Part shown: positions 11,308 to 23,791 of the stretch, one piece after another | Layout of the letters: every line of letters starts with the position of its first letter | Numbering within the stretch: the stretch's first letter is position 1 | NCBI GenBank assembly: GCA_961205875.1 | Contig: OY540814.1 | Location: 3,100,001-3,164,000 of the forward strand | Source of the DNA: Sialis fuliginosa | Lineage: Eukaryota; Arthropoda; Insecta; Megaloptera; Sialidae | Length of the DNA: 64,000 nucleotides | Reading direction: 5' to 3' | Translations under genes and position numbers: made by a program | Notes under the pieces: generated by a model | Told to the model about the DNA's origin: nothing | The model's database searches: none | Seen by the model: the letters and a program-made list of their open reading frames with translations, nothing else

Positions 11308-12565
11308 TTAAATTAAAATTTTATTGTCATATATATTCGTCAAAATTGAATAAACATTATTTTCGCAACCCATTTGCCGCTTTCAAAAAGTACCAAAATT
11401 GTAAAATTTATATTAATAATTCAAGTCCATCATTTACTATAATTTTGCCAAATCTCAACTTTTTAGGTCAAATGGTTCAGTAAGTAGATAAAAGTCTGTA
11501 ACAAACTTTGATGAAAATGGAAATTAATAAAACAAGTTAAATTTTCAACATATAGTAACCAGGTTTTAAAATATTCTCGCCAATTTGATAAGTACTTGAG
11601 GCATAAAAACATATTATATATTTTCTAACATTTAAAATCCTAGATACATAAAATATGAGCACGTCAAATAAATCCTTTTTCCTTTATATATGTAGATAAG
11701 TTTTCCTGGAATAAATTCAAATATCTATACCATATTTCTCTATCAAACATGTCTCCCAAAACACCCAACCAACAACATCTCAACAATTTATTTATATCAA
11801 ACGTAAGTTTCTGTAAATGACGTATGATGTATTATATATTGTTCTAGTTTCTCGACGTTTGTTCCCTAAAGTTTCATTGATCATCGTTACTGTACGTAAA
11901 CAATATAGATTGATTTAGTAATATCGAATATAAGGAGCGAGTAAATAGAACTGTTATTAATATATAAAGGAGATAGATGTTCTAAACTAAACTAACAATG
12001 GTTAGTTTAAAATATCTATCGACATGAATCATCTTTTAAGTAAAGTAATCAATTTTATAATAATAATAATAGAAGAAAAGTTTGACAGATTTCGATATTT
12101 TATAAAAACGATCAATTTTTTGGATTGGTTAAGAACTTAAGTTCATAATTCAAACAAAGTAATGTAGAATTTTGTTTCATGTTTAAGAAAATATTGTATT
12201 AAGGTTTTCTGAAAAATGGAAATGTTATGACTTACTAACATAAATATTTTTTACTCATATCTCGTTGAGAAAAGTTTACAGTTTGTGAAATTAACTTTGT
12301 AACTAGCAATGGTTGGTGGCATAATTTTAAAGTATATCTAAGAAAATTAAAAAAATTCATGAGTAGCTCAAATTTTGAAGTTGATTTTTTATTGACCATT
12401 CTATTCTAATATTTAAATATTTTCAATGAAATTTTGTGTAAAGGAACTTGAAAATATCCTTAATAAGATACACTTTTCTCATCCTTAAAATAAGTAATTA
12501 AATTAATTTAAAAAATCGCAAAAATTGGCAAATTTTTTACCCATCACGGTAATATTTTCCCTTAA

Positions 12566-13151
12566 CCCTAGAAGGCTAATCATATTTTATCCACGCGGAG
12601 GCTTTTCATTAGTCGATTCCATTAACAATAGTTTATTCTCATTAATTGTACATGTAATTATAATATTTTATTTGCATTATTTGCATTTTTTTGAAACTAT
12701 TTAACCTATTTTAGAGGAATATATTATGGAAAAAAAAAGTTTTTTTTTTTTTTTAATTTAAAACTACAAAAATCTATCTTATTCTACATTTACAAACGAA
12801 CGGTTTAAAAAAATTTTGTTGAAGGAACAAAACAAAAACTATATTCTTCTTTTATTAACTAAATAAACTTACTATATCTAAAATTTTAATTAAAACTTTT
12901 TTATTAGGATATTAGCATATACTCATATACCAAAAAGGTACGAAGAGGCTATTCATTAGTCCATTCTACTAATAAGAACATCGTATATCGAAAATGATGA
13001 CACTTATCCGCGTAACACAGTTGTCCCCTCAAATTACTTGCAGGCGACTGAGTTGGCAAAAGAAATCAACGCGATACATTAACTAGTTCGAAAGATGGAG
13101 CAAAAAATGTTCGCTATGTTAGTCGAAACGACTAACATTAGCCGTCTAGGG
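12566..13151. mobile_element. TTAA-flanked MITE (piggyBac-like), family 2
   Basis: Left end CCCTAGAAGGCTAAT, right end ATTAGCCGTCTAGGG, with TTAA at 12562-12565 and 13152-13155. Inside the ends 'attagtcgattccattaa' is echoed by 'attagtccattctactaa' and 'cgactaac'. 586 bp with no coding remnant. Confidence 0.85.
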
Positions 13152-13194
13152 TTAATAGAACGTAAACCGGGTTGTTTCGAGTACAGAGGTTTAA

Positions 13195-13905
13195 GGATGT
13201 ATGGCAAGTATCTAATTTCAACGAGAAATAATTGAAATTTGGAGAAGTTACTCCTTTATAAATCTTAAGTACCCAAAAAAAAAAGTTATTATTTTGTGTA
13301 TGGTGTATTTACGGTTAAAGTCCAATAAAACACATGGTTCAAGCATCGAGAATAATCTTAAATTTTCACAACACGTCACTTACATATTTAGCAACTAGTT
13401 TCATAAAAAAAATTATACGCATACAAAACTAAATTGTGAGAAAAAAAAATTATTGGTGAAAAATATATAAAAAAAAAATAATGGCGTACTGAAATGTAAT
13501 GATTTGTTTTTATTACATATTTTTTCATATATGTAAGTATATGAAGTACTAATATTAATCCATATAATATGTTCTAAATAGTGTTATTTAAAAATATTTT
13601 AATTTATGTCATTTATAACAATAAAATACTTCTTTTGTTTTTATATCTGACAGATGAATTCAGAATACAATTTTTTCGTATTATCAACACAAATATTAAT
13701 TTTTTGGCTAAAATTCTAAAATAACAGTCAATAATGGGAAATAAGGTTTTAAACAAAAGTATTTTTATAGTTTATGTATGTAGTACATAAACCAATTTGA
13801 CTTTCTTATAAGCATTTAAAGTGAATAATTGATAATTTGATTTTGATCGTTCATTGCATCTAGATTGACATTATTTTTGACTCAGACTGTACGTGCCATA
13901 CATCT
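13195..13905. mobile_element. TTAA-type MITE, family 3 (GGATGTATGGCA ends)
   Basis: Starts GGATGTATGGCA after TTAA (13191-13194) and ends with tgccatacatc near 13905; the right-hand TTAA is mutated. The whole body is matched, in inverted orientation, by 49591-50992, where both TTAA sites are intact. It lies only 39 bp from the family-2 element. Confidence 0.75.
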
Positions 13906-14049
13906 ATTTGCAAGAACTTTATGAAAGAAATTCTTTTTTATATGTTCAACTACATCAAACAACAGAATTGAAGGAAATACAGTTTTTTCAAACTGCTTGG
14001 ATACAGTTCTTAACATTGATTCGTTTGATGCACAATCCACATAGCTCCT

Positions 14050-14270
14050 TTGTGATAGAGCAACGCCATCTGTGGATAACCGCCCACACTGTTGCTACTA
14101 TAGTGTACGCGACGCGACCTACCCGTGACCTTTGACCTGACGCATGTGACCGCGCGTTACCGGCGCAAGGCTATGACCCAGTTACTGCACACTCTGAACA
14201 CCCTGTTAACCACCCCAGTCACAAATATCGCGATACATCTCGACCTCTCATGATTCTATACACGGTTTGT
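14050..14270. promoter_or_regulatory. GC-rich island with a perfect DR1 element
   Basis: A GC-rich patch between two MITEs. At 14126-14138 it reads TGACCTTTGACCT, the reverse complement of AGGTCAAAGGTCA, a perfect direct repeat of two nuclear-receptor half-sites spaced by one base (the HNF4/USP-type DR1). Other CpG-rich words (gcgacgcgacc, ccgcgcgttaccggcgc) flank it. No exon can be recognised. A regulatory role is inference. Confidence 0.3.
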
Positions 14271-14357
14271 TGACGTTATGGAATGACACATAATATGTGG
14301 CGATTTTATAATATATAGGACAAGTAAGGTACTACTGCTGGACTCTTTTTTAATTAA

Positions 14358-14636
14358 TGTCCGGTATTATAAAGGATCTAATAGAATTTACAAACAATTT
14401 CAAATTAGGTATTAATTCTGTGATATTTTCTATTGATTAGTTTTGGAATTTATTACTCTGACCGAACAAAATAATTTTCATAATATCATCACTGTTTTAA
14501 TACCGTTGGTGTTTACATACCATGCGTGCGTGAAACTTGTCAAACACTTCATGAAACTTCAAGAGAACTGTTGAAACCTCATTTGAAAGTACTTGCAAGC
14601 TTGCAAATTTTGTTGGCTCGTTTATAATGTTATTAA
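14358..14636. mobile_element. Harbinger-like MITE, degenerate right end
   Basis: Begins TGTCCGGTATTATAAAGGAT; the distal half contains 'cttcaagagaactgttgaaa' and 'tttgaaagtacttgcaagct', both shared with 38133-38375. The right end 'ctcgtttataatgttatta' is a mutated form of the TIR. Confidence 0.65.
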
Positions 14637-15122
14637 ATGTACTAAATTATAAATATTTGTTGATATTTGATTACTGCCATTACTGAATGATAATCAGCTG
14701 AATTTGATGACAATCGGCCAGTGGGTTTCAAAATGGTGAACATTTAAACTAATTATTAGTATAATCTATTTATTAATTATTGTATTATCATAGCATATGC
14801 TTTATATTGTTTCAAATACGACTCTTTATTTTATTACTTTTTTGTGGTAATACTTATAATTTTGTAATCATTAGCAAGTGTCTATCACTGAGTGCCCATT
14901 ACTGGTTTTACTTTGTCCATTACTGGAGAAAAAACATAAACAAAATAAGAGGTTATAATTTAAAAAATTAACTATGTTTGAAGACTTTGGTAATTAAATT
15001 GATTTAATAAATAGATAAGAAAGTGTTTTATTAGTGGCATGAGTTCATGAGAATTACAAAAAAAGCCGATCAATCCCAAAACACAATTTTTCTTGCTCTT
15101 AAAGCGACCAAGACTGGTGAAA
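14637..15122 (+). mobile_element. CACCAG-family MITE, diverged copy
   Basis: Contains the full internal order of the family ('aaatatttgttgatatttga', 'tcggccagtgggtttcaaaa', 'cccattactggttttacttt', 'gagttcatgagaattac') and ends in 'gaccaagactggtg'. The left TIR is replaced by or fused to the end of the Harbinger MITE next to it. Confidence 0.7.
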
Positions 15123-15609
15123 ATACTTTATCAAACGAGACTAATTTTATTAGATATAAAAATAAAAAAAAGTATATTTTTTTCGCCCCACTGTAAAATT
15201 TGGTATATATAAGTCGCTAATTTAGTTATAGCTTTCATAAGTAAACAGAACTATATTGGTAAACTCACCATTAAATGTTTGTAGTAAAGTTGGACTCACC
15301 TGCAACAAAAATAAAACAAAAATTAATATAAATCGTGTAATAAGTACATAAATAACAACGAATATTAAATATGCAAGAGGATAAAATTTAGATGATAAAA
15401 AATGGGAGGGGGAGATGCATGCATACATCCGGTTCGTGTATTTCCGGTATAAACAGTGACGTTGCTTTTGTGTGTCATATACGTTGTTTTATGTTGTTGA
15501 TTTAGATCTTCATCTGATTTATTTTTGTAATATTTTTAGCGGCTGTTATAGATTTTGACCTTTTTACCATAAACCGTAAAGAAGACATTTAACTGTTTTA
15601 TTAAATTAA

Positions 15610-15755
15610 CCCATTAAAGCCCACCGTACTCATTTGAGTACATTCAATTTTATAGTTAGTGTTGCTGAAATATTGTGAATTAATGTCCATAAATAGCAAC
15701 ACTAATAATAAAATGGGATATACCTATTCAAATGAGTACGTCGGGCAATAATGGA
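15610..15755. mobile_element. TTAA-type MITE related to family 1
   Basis: Left TTAA + CCCATTAAAGCCCACCGTAC; the interior has 'actcatttgagta' and 'tattcaaatgagtacg' inverted around the centre; the right end reads gggcaataatgg followed by atcaa, a mutated TTAA. About 146 bp. Confidence 0.6.
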
Positions 15756-16304
15756 TCAAAACCATTATTACTCAGGATAAATTAATTCAATTTTACTACG
15801 CTTATATCCACGCAAAGCTTATATAGATTTGTAATTCTCTATTGGTAGAATTCTCCATGCGTAGATAAACTATTGAAACGTCAAAATTATTGCTTAATGA
15901 TAATTACTAATAATTACTTACAGAGGACATTGCCGTCTACTTTTCAAAAAAAACTTAAAATTTTAACTGCAACTGACTTTCAAATATATGAAAATGGAAT
16001 ATATTTTTTTAAACCCGATATTTTCTTAAATTACAATAAAAAACACAGCCATAAAACCAGAAATTTAATTACATTTACTAACATCAGATTTAAAGAGGAC
16101 ATGGCCCAGTTTAAATACAATCGTTGTCAAATCTATGTATCTACATTAAATCACTCGACGATTTTTTTATATTTGACTGATATATGTCAAAAAATTTTAT
16201 GTGGAAAACCCAGAAAAACCAAAAACGTATTCAATATTAATTATTTTTCAATTCCTGTTAATTTTCCTCTACTGGAGTATTTAAAAAATATATATAAAAA
16301 AACT

Positions 16305-16574
16305 ACCCTGTCTGTTTATTATCTTTTCACGGCTAAACTGCTAAACCGATCTTGATGAAATTTGGAAGGGAGATATCTTGCATTCTAAGGAAGGACATAG
16401 GCTACTTTGTATCCCAAAAAAGTAACTAATTATACAATTCCTTTAAATAAAGGACATTTGTACGCGCGACCTGCTTTATCGACTATCATAACAGAAATCT
16501 GTATTATCTAACCTTATCTGACAGCTCCTACCTAACCTATTTTTCACGCAAATGAAGTCGCGAATAATAGCTAG
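16305..16574 (+). mobile_element. Helitron 3' part ending in CTAG
   Basis: Has 'ttttcacggctaaactgcta', 'gatcttgatgaaatttgg', 'aggacataggctactttgta' and a 3' end 'gaagtcgcgaataatagctag' before t, which fits Helitron termination. The 5' TC end is missing. The segment 16450-16520 is shared with 47645-47760. Confidence 0.65.
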
Positions 16575-16768
16575 TATTATATAATTATCAAAATGTATAT
16601 GCATCATTTTATGGAAGAAAATTGTATATAACCGACCCTATATATATAGTATATGAAGTACCCTGGATCTTGCTTGTTATATTTTCCCCTTTCATCCTTT
16701 TACTCCCCTTTTTATCCCATACACGGTTTGGCGTACGCCCTCTCATCGTCAACACAAAACATCCGGAG

Positions 16769-16794
16769 AGAAAAGAGAGAGAGAGAGAGAGAGG
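16769..16794. repeat. GA microsatellite
   Basis: Thirteen or so ga units on the plus strand, in a locally pyrimidine/purine-skewed stretch. Confidence 0.8.
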
Positions 16795-17644
16795 AATATA
16801 AAAGCGGTTTGCTGTGTGACCCAGATTCTGTAATTCACAGGTTGTATGGATTTTTTTTATTTACTTTTTTTTATCTGTTTGACTTTTCCTGAGTTTGAAT
16901 GACTCGTTCTTTGTTAGATTTTTCTCATGTACTTTGGTAACTTTGAGAAATTATGTGTTTGTTTTCAAAAAAGATTTGAAAAACTTATTGTACCGATTGT
17001 GATAATTGTATTTTATTGCTTTTAATGGCATTTTCTCGAGAAAAATAAAGTATAATGATATTTAAAAATACATACTAAAGTGTTCTGCTAATGTTAAAAA
17101 ATATATAATTTAAATCAACAATTTTTAATATTGTAAATATCTCGCGAACCCTCGATAGTGTGACAAAAAATTTGGGGCCCTTTTTTGTTCAGCATTAATT
17201 TCATACAAATTCTTTCCGAACTTAACCGTTTAACAATTAGTAAAAATTAATTTTTACTAATTATTTCGCAAAAAATCTTTTCGAACACTAAATTCTCTAC
17301 ATTTTTTGTCACCGACACCATTTTGTATTACAAGGCTACAATGTGTCAAATATTGCAAAAATAGTTATTTTTTAATAATATTTCGATAATAATTATAGAT
17401 CAAACTTTTTTCTATTTTTCATCCTATTGACTGGACTATAATAGTATAGGAACACATAGATTTTGTTATTTAATAAATAAGTTTCACTGTATACAACTAA
17501 TCCCATATCTTTTATACTATAACAAATAAAAAAGATACTATCTACATATTTTATTATTATTCAACATTCTTTTATCTCAAACAACTCCTTCTATAAATAA
17601 ATGTGAATTTATTTATAAGAACAACAACCATAAATTCAGTGTCT

Positions 17645-17870
17645 CAATTTTCATACAGATCCAGATGTGGAAAATCACCATTAAGAAGATGCTGCTATAC
17701 GAGTATCATCGCGTTCGTGCGTTTCCGGTAATGTTCGCAGTAAAACCAGGTCACCCGATGTTGTTAGACGCCGTTGCAGGAACACACAACGTCGCGGTGC
17801 AGCCTTAATAGCTGTTGACAGTGCTGACTACGAAAAATGTATGAGTGCAGGAGTGGACTGACCTCAAAAC
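17645..17870. other. GC-richer unassigned patch
   Basis: A ~220-bp patch of balanced base composition. One plus frame is open from about 17640 to the stop near 17807 and another from about 17685 to 17860; the latter is arginine-rich. Neither has an ATG in a good context or any family resemblance I recognise. It could be an old exon, an old transposon coding piece or chance. Confidence 0.2.
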
Positions 17871-19714
17871 ATGTTTTTTATTGGAGTTGTTCAAAAGCAA
17901 AAACGACTAACAAAGAGATCTCATTCTACGTCACAAGCATTATCATATGTTGTGGCATTTGAGGAGGCCCTAGTACATTCCTCTTATGCATTAAAAACCG
18001 GCGAATGAGCATGCGATGTGTTTCGAATTGAAGCGTTTCTGATTTGAGCTCAAAATTGGAAAAAAATATGTCTTAGAACTTCTTTTCTTAACCTCCTTCA
18101 GTCATTTTGAGTAAAAACCTGTTTACAGTGTGAAAAAATGAACGAAAATGAGAAAAAAGTAGATTTAAAAAAAAAAAGAATCACTTTTTGGGTTGCAAAA
18201 ATCAAATGATTATTTATTTTCATTTCCGTTCATTTTTTCCATTTTTACCCAAATGCATATCTTTTTGTTAGTGTAAAACGTGTGAATGATTGAGAAAAGA
18301 TGAAAAAAGAAGTTCCAAAACATAAAACAACATTGTTAATTAGCATTAAAAGTATTAAAACTCCAAAAAATTATATAATTTTGACATTTATATAATTTCT
18401 GAAATTATTAATTAGTTTTGAAAATAAAAAATTACCGCAAAGTATTACGACTAAATTTGGTATACGGACGTAGAGATTAATTATCCATAATAAAAAATAA
18501 TGAGATTTTTGAAAAAATATTTTTTGATTCCTCTCCCATAGACTGGAACGTGTAATAAAACATATTTTTTTTCACTTACCCCATTACAAAAACTTTCTTT
18601 TAATATATTCATAAAAATATGTCATTTTTGCATAATTTGTAAGTTGTGAAATCTAAGAAACTTGATGTAATGGAGCAAAAAAAAAAACACGATATACATA
18701 TTTAGTATAATTTATCAAAAAACATTTTATGATCCGCAAATCTGTAAAATCTCTCAATCCAGCCCTGTGTATATATGTGTTATAAATACATAATATTATG
18801 TGAGTGTAAAATTTCTCGCACTTAAAGGGCTTCGTAATGATTATATTGTCAGTTGCATTTGAAGATTATGAGTATATAATGTTTGTTTACTTATTTTAAA
18901 TTTCTATATTGATGTATAGTTATTTTTAGAAGCCCTGAATAAATATCTATAATTATAACTTAAAATTTTTTCATACTAAATTTTAACAGTTTAATATACA
19001 AAAACTACATTTAGGAATTTTTGGATGTAGAAGATATGGTTGAATATAGTTTTAAATATTTTGTTTATTTCAAATGAATTTTGGCAAGCCCTGTATCGAT
19101 TTTAGCGATGCATATCTACGTGACAGTATTCTATAAATATTTAAAATTTAAATTTATATAGGTCACATCAAGCTCAAATCATATCAATATAAAAAATATT
19201 TACGACATAATATTATCTCATAAACGTTTTTTTTAATGAAACCATAATGATACAAAAAATTTATAAAATAATTTTTTACATACTTTGACCAGCATAATAT
19301 TTTTTTATACATACAGAAATAATTTCATAATAATATATGCTTATTTTATTATGCTGTCATGGGTGCTATGGGATTTTCTTATATGTAGGTACGTAATACT
19401 AAAAGTTAAAAAGTGTACGTGTTTCTAATTTTACTTTAAAATATAATTATGGCAAACTGAAGAAAAAAATGAATAGCAGATAAACTATAGATAATAATAT
19501 TCTTTACAACTTTTACCTAAAATATTTAACTATAATTCGCAGTTTCAAAAATAATTAAAAAATTGACGTGGGTTTTAAATTTTTGAAATTTTAATTTTAA
19601 AATTTAAAATTCGAAAAAAATCAACTTTAAATACTATATGTATTTCATACACATTATAATGTATATGAAATAAAAATGATATAATGAAGTAAAAATGTAA
19701 AAATATAACTGTTA

Positions 19715-19908
19715 CCCACGACTTCATCCTCATGGAATTTGTATTTTTTATCTAATCAATTTTTCGAGATACAAAGTAGCCTATGTCCTTCTTCAGGATG
19801 CAAGCTATCTCCTCACCAAATTTCATCAAGATCGGTTCAGCAGTTTAGCCGTAAAAAGGTATGAAACAGACAAAGTTACTTTCGTATTTATAATATCAGT
19901 ATAGGTAT
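19715..19908 (-). mobile_element. Helitron, minus orientation, degenerate
   Basis: Reverse complement of the common Helitron body: 'aaatttcatcaagatcggtt', 'cagcagtttagccgtaaaaa', 'aagtagcctatgtcctt', and an end close to 'atttataatatcagtatag' (the mutated 5' end). The other end 'gttacccacgactt' corresponds to the GCCGCGGGTAGCAG 3' region. Confidence 0.65.
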
Positions 19909-19980
19909 ATGAATTGTTGAAAAAGTTCTAACAAGTACACTACTTAGAATTTTTTTTCATTACATCTCTAGTTACATCTA

Positions 19981-20535
19981 ACAAGTAACACTACCTAACT
20001 GTAACTCACCGATTTGAATGAAACTTAACATACTTATTAAACACCGAAAAAGACGTGTTTTTTTGTTTCGGCTAAATACGCTTTTTAGGGGTAGAAATCA
20101 CCCCTCAACCACTGGAGGTGGAAACAGTTATGGCTAAATATTTCTGAAACGATACATTTTCTGAAAAAAGTGCTTAGGACCAAAGTTGTAGAGTTCAAAG
20201 AGATGCACTTGATGGCGACCTTGAGGTCGATTTTCAAGGTGAATGAAACATGAAATGATTTTCAAATGACCTTGAAAATCGACCTCAAGGTCGCCATCAA
20301 GTGCATCACTTTGAACTCTACAACTTTGGTCCTAAGCACTTTTTTCAGAAAATGTATCGTTTCAGAAATAATTAGCCATAACTGTTTCCACCTCCAGTGG
20401 TTGAGGGGTGATTTCTACCCCTAAAAAGCGTATTTAGCCGAAACAAAAAAACACGTATTTAATATTTTTCGGTGTTTAATAAGTATGTTAAGTTTCATTC
20501 AAATCGGTGAGTTACAGTTGGGTAGTGTTACTTGT
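19981..20535. mobile_element. Large foldback element, 260-bp arms
   Basis: The left arm 19981-20240 and right arm 20269-20535 are near-identical reverse complements around a 28-base loop (20241-20268). The outer end ACAAGTAACACTACC is repeated inverted at 20521-20535. A few small indels and substitutions separate the arms (for example an extra 'taatattt' near 20458). Arm identity is far higher than between copies of any other repeat here, so it is either recent or kept similar by gene conversion. No transposase. A transcript across it would be a long hairpin RNA. Confidence 0.9.
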
Positions 20536-23500
20536 AAGTGTCAAGTAATTTTCGGTTCAACACTATATATAGACAGTATTATGTTTTTTTTTTTTCTATT
20601 TTGTCATTGTTTCTACTAAATAATGTGCAGCTGTAGACAATAAAATACTAATCAGTTAATGAAACCAACGCGTATCGCCTCCGGGTTAGAATATGTTAAT
20701 TCTGTTACTCATATGGAAATATTTCCAAATGACTGCTTGTGGTTTGAATGAAAATTAGAACGTGGTATAAAACATTACATTGAAAATGTTTATCGACGTT
20801 TTTTTGTACATTAAAAATAAGTATGTTTTTATACTTTTTTACCCTTGTTATTTTTAGATGACTGAATTCTAAACTTTTATTTTATTACGCATTTATTCTG
20901 ACCGGTGTTTTCTTCTTTTTTTTCATCTGAAGCACATAACATTTCTAAAGATTGAAATCGATTTACTTCTTAATTATTTAAATACATGGACCATTTTCCA
21001 CAAATAATTTATATCAACATCGATTCTTATTTAATTTTAATCTCCCCCCCCCCCATGTTGGACTAAAATTGGTAACTTTTTTAGTAGTGAAAAAAAATTA
21101 TTAAGATCTTAATTTGATACAAGATGAATCTCAAAACTGTTATTAAAGATATATATTGGATAGCACTCAAGAAGTTCTAGAATTCTTTATATATTGAAGA
21201 AAAAAATTGTCAATTTTCCCCTCCCCCTTTTACCTTCCTACTCAAAAAACATTGTTTGGTGGTTGCAAAATTACTCTTATTAAAATATAAAATATGTGTA
21301 TCTTTAAAAGATTAACACTATACCCAAAACTCCCATGGGAAGAGTTCGAGGGGGGGGGAGTGCTGGGTAATGAAAAAAAAAATGATAGAAATTTATTAAA
21401 TAAAAAAACTCATATTATTTTGAATTTTTTTTTCGAAACTTTCGGTGCTAACTTCACTCTGGTGAGTTAATTTTTAAATATTGCGTGCCAAATAAAAAAG
21501 TAAACAAGTTAAAAAAATGTATTTTTATTTATAAATTTAATAATAAACTTTCAATTATTAATATTTAATACAATACAATATTGTTTACCACATCATTCAT
21601 ATTATGTATATTACTATCAACAATATATGTATATATATTATTGTATCCAAATTCTACATAATATATTTAATTTCCATATTAAGGTAAATGTACATAGATA
21701 CGGCCAATTTTATTAAAAATTAATAAATAAGATAACTTCAAGATATTTCATAGAAGAAATTAAATTGATTCTATGTTCGGTTATTTTTCGAAATCCGAAG
21801 TAACGACAATAATACAATAGGCCGTAATTATATACAAAGCTGGAATTATTTACATTTACCTTATGTAGAATATGAACATTCAGTACAAATCGTTTTACTT
21901 TATACGGTTTCTGGATGTAACTACGAATTGGCAAACATTTACTCGGTGAAAATTGAGCTTTAATATCCTGAACGCCCCCCCCCCCCCCACCCCGCGCACG
22001 ATGCTACCATATACGTACATACACGCGTAAACATAAACTAAACAGACACATTTATATTAGTTTTCGTATGTTTACCAACGTAGACATTTTTAGATATAAA
22101 CTGAAGTAATCGATTATTTTTTTGCTAAAGAATGTATTACATGTATAGTAAGTCTGTGTCAAATATAATGTAAAATTAGATAGCAATAAATGAACAACGA
22201 AAAGTAAAATTCAATAAATAGTGAAAAATCAATGTTTTTATTTATTTATAAAGGCTTCATACCACGAGAAAGCCCCCCCCCCCTTCGTTCCGCCAGACAA
22301 AAGTACTGATCATAATACTGACATCTATTTTGTATATTAACAGAAAATTTTGAAAAAAAAATGTTGCTAAAAAATATATAAAAACAACAAAATATTTCCT
22401 TTTCCAGATTATAAAAGGACAAAGGCAGGACTTTTCTTTCCAAAAATTCAGAGTTGAATATGTATTTAAAAAATGTTAGTCATGTTAGCATATTATTTTT
22501 TTAGAGTTCTGAAGAAACCCTATTAATCTCATTTTGTTGTCCGTTAACTATATTAAGTGAGAAACTTGAAATTTGTACTGAACATGTAAAATTATGCCCT
22601 CAGATGAAGGGTTGTAATTGGTCTCATTCGATCTGGCGGGAAAAATATTTCGGGATTGTAGGAGTGTGAGGGGGGAGGGGGGAACAACCCTCTATGTCGC
22701 ACATGAGTCGAGCTATTTACGATTTTCTGTAATGAATAAGTAGCGAAACAGAAAAATTCAATATTTACAATAAGTACAACATAGAAATATTATTATTTAT
22801 TATTAAAAATAAAATGAAAAAAAAGTCCAGACACGTATTATTAAGTGATATTTTTGGTGTAGCAGTAACTTAAAAAATTCAAAATCCGCCAATGTAAGCT
22901 CTTCACATATTCAACACCTACTCTAAAACACCAGTGAATGGGTATGACCTGATTACCGCAGCATCCCTGTCGTGCTGAGTTCAATAAATCGAAACTCTCA
23001 CGTTAGTGTAACCACCCCTACCCGGTTAACATCCCCTAGCTCGTAGGTTTATCCCTAGATACTGTTCCCGCCAACACTACTTGTGTTCAAATGTGCTCAC
23101 GTCTGCAACAGGAGAATCAGTGGAGTGTATGGAGTGGGGTGAGGGGGGATTCTTTTTTTGCATTTTTTGTAATTTGAAGTTTTTTATATTAAAATTATTA
23201 TTTCTGCTTTCGATGCAAGTCGTTCCGCTCGAGCTATTGAATATTAAGAGGTGGAATAATGAGATCTGCATTCTTTAGAGGGGGGGTCGTATAATTTTTT
23301 TTAGAATTATCTATAGTACTTTTATTATTGTAATTATTTTTAATACATGGTTGAGTGATTTTCTAAAATCAAAAATTATTCAACTCAATAACATTTTTAC
23401 CCCTAAGCAATATATGTACACCCAAATTGAAAATGAGTATTACAATGTAATATGTTCCAGGATAAAATATAAATATCTGTTAATTTCGTTTATTCATTGA

Positions 23501-23788
23501 ACGACCCCAGGGATTTAAGGTATTTAAAATTTGATTTTATAAAATTGAAATGAAATAATTAGCAATATATCATATTTACTAATCGATTTATTAATTAAAA
23601 ATTACATTAAACAGGAATTATAAAATCGACAAAACCACATATTTCGTTATCGTAAATAATTATAATCAATATGACCCTGATACACAAAAGCTAACATATT
23701 TTACAATAGAAATTGTATAAAAGTAATCTTACAACCCCAAATTTGACCCATTGTTTTTATACCACTAATCTATCCATTAATAGAAGTC
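20536..23788. other. Unassigned stretches, 20.5-23.8 kb
   Basis: 20536-22589 and 22871-23788 show no gene. Poly-C or poly-G runs of 10-15 bases occur at about 21046, 21350, 21967, 22264 and 23280, often next to small GC-richer patches (21967-22030, 22920-23130); none has a recognisable exon. Confidence 0.55.
22590..22870 (+). repeat. Helitron-internal module, solo copy
   Basis: 'cagatgaagggttgtaattg', 'tcgatctggcgggaaaaata', 'gagtcgagctatttacgatt', 'aagtccagacacgtatta' in order. It matches 35830-36100 inside the first CCCGGG element and, inverted, 53745-54010 inside the second. No Helitron or CCCGGG ends adjoin it. Confidence 0.6.
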
Positions 23789-23791
23789 TAA

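Larger units (their letters stand above)
8590..12561. other. Unassigned stretches, 8.6-12.6 kb
   Basis: Apart from the GC island and the TTAA MITE listed, 8590-9489, 9881-11084 and 11312-12561 contain only AT-rich sequence. 10632-10660 has a small 'aaacagcttttcgctgttt' hairpin. No exon or transposon ends recognised. Confidence 0.6.
15123..19714. other. Unassigned stretches, 15.1-19.7 kb
   Basis: 15123-15605, 15756-16304, 16575-17644 and 17871-19714 carry no supported gene. 18060-18310 is an imperfect inverted repeat ('gaacttcttttctta' near 18077, 'aaaagaagttcc' near 18305) with 'aatgaacgaaaatgag'/'tttccgttcattttt' inside, probably a decayed foldback element. The rest is plain AT-rich. Confidence 0.55.

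Noticed and set aside
15873-16355. 160-codon open frame on the plus strand
   Set aside because: No family resemblance, very rich in N, K, F, I and Y as expected of random AT-rich DNA, and its last ~20 codons run into a Helitron body.
18817-18935. aGGGCTTC ... GAAGCCCTg pair as another hAT MITE
   Set aside because: Only about 8 bp of inverted match, no 8-bp TSD, and interior unlike the two good copies.
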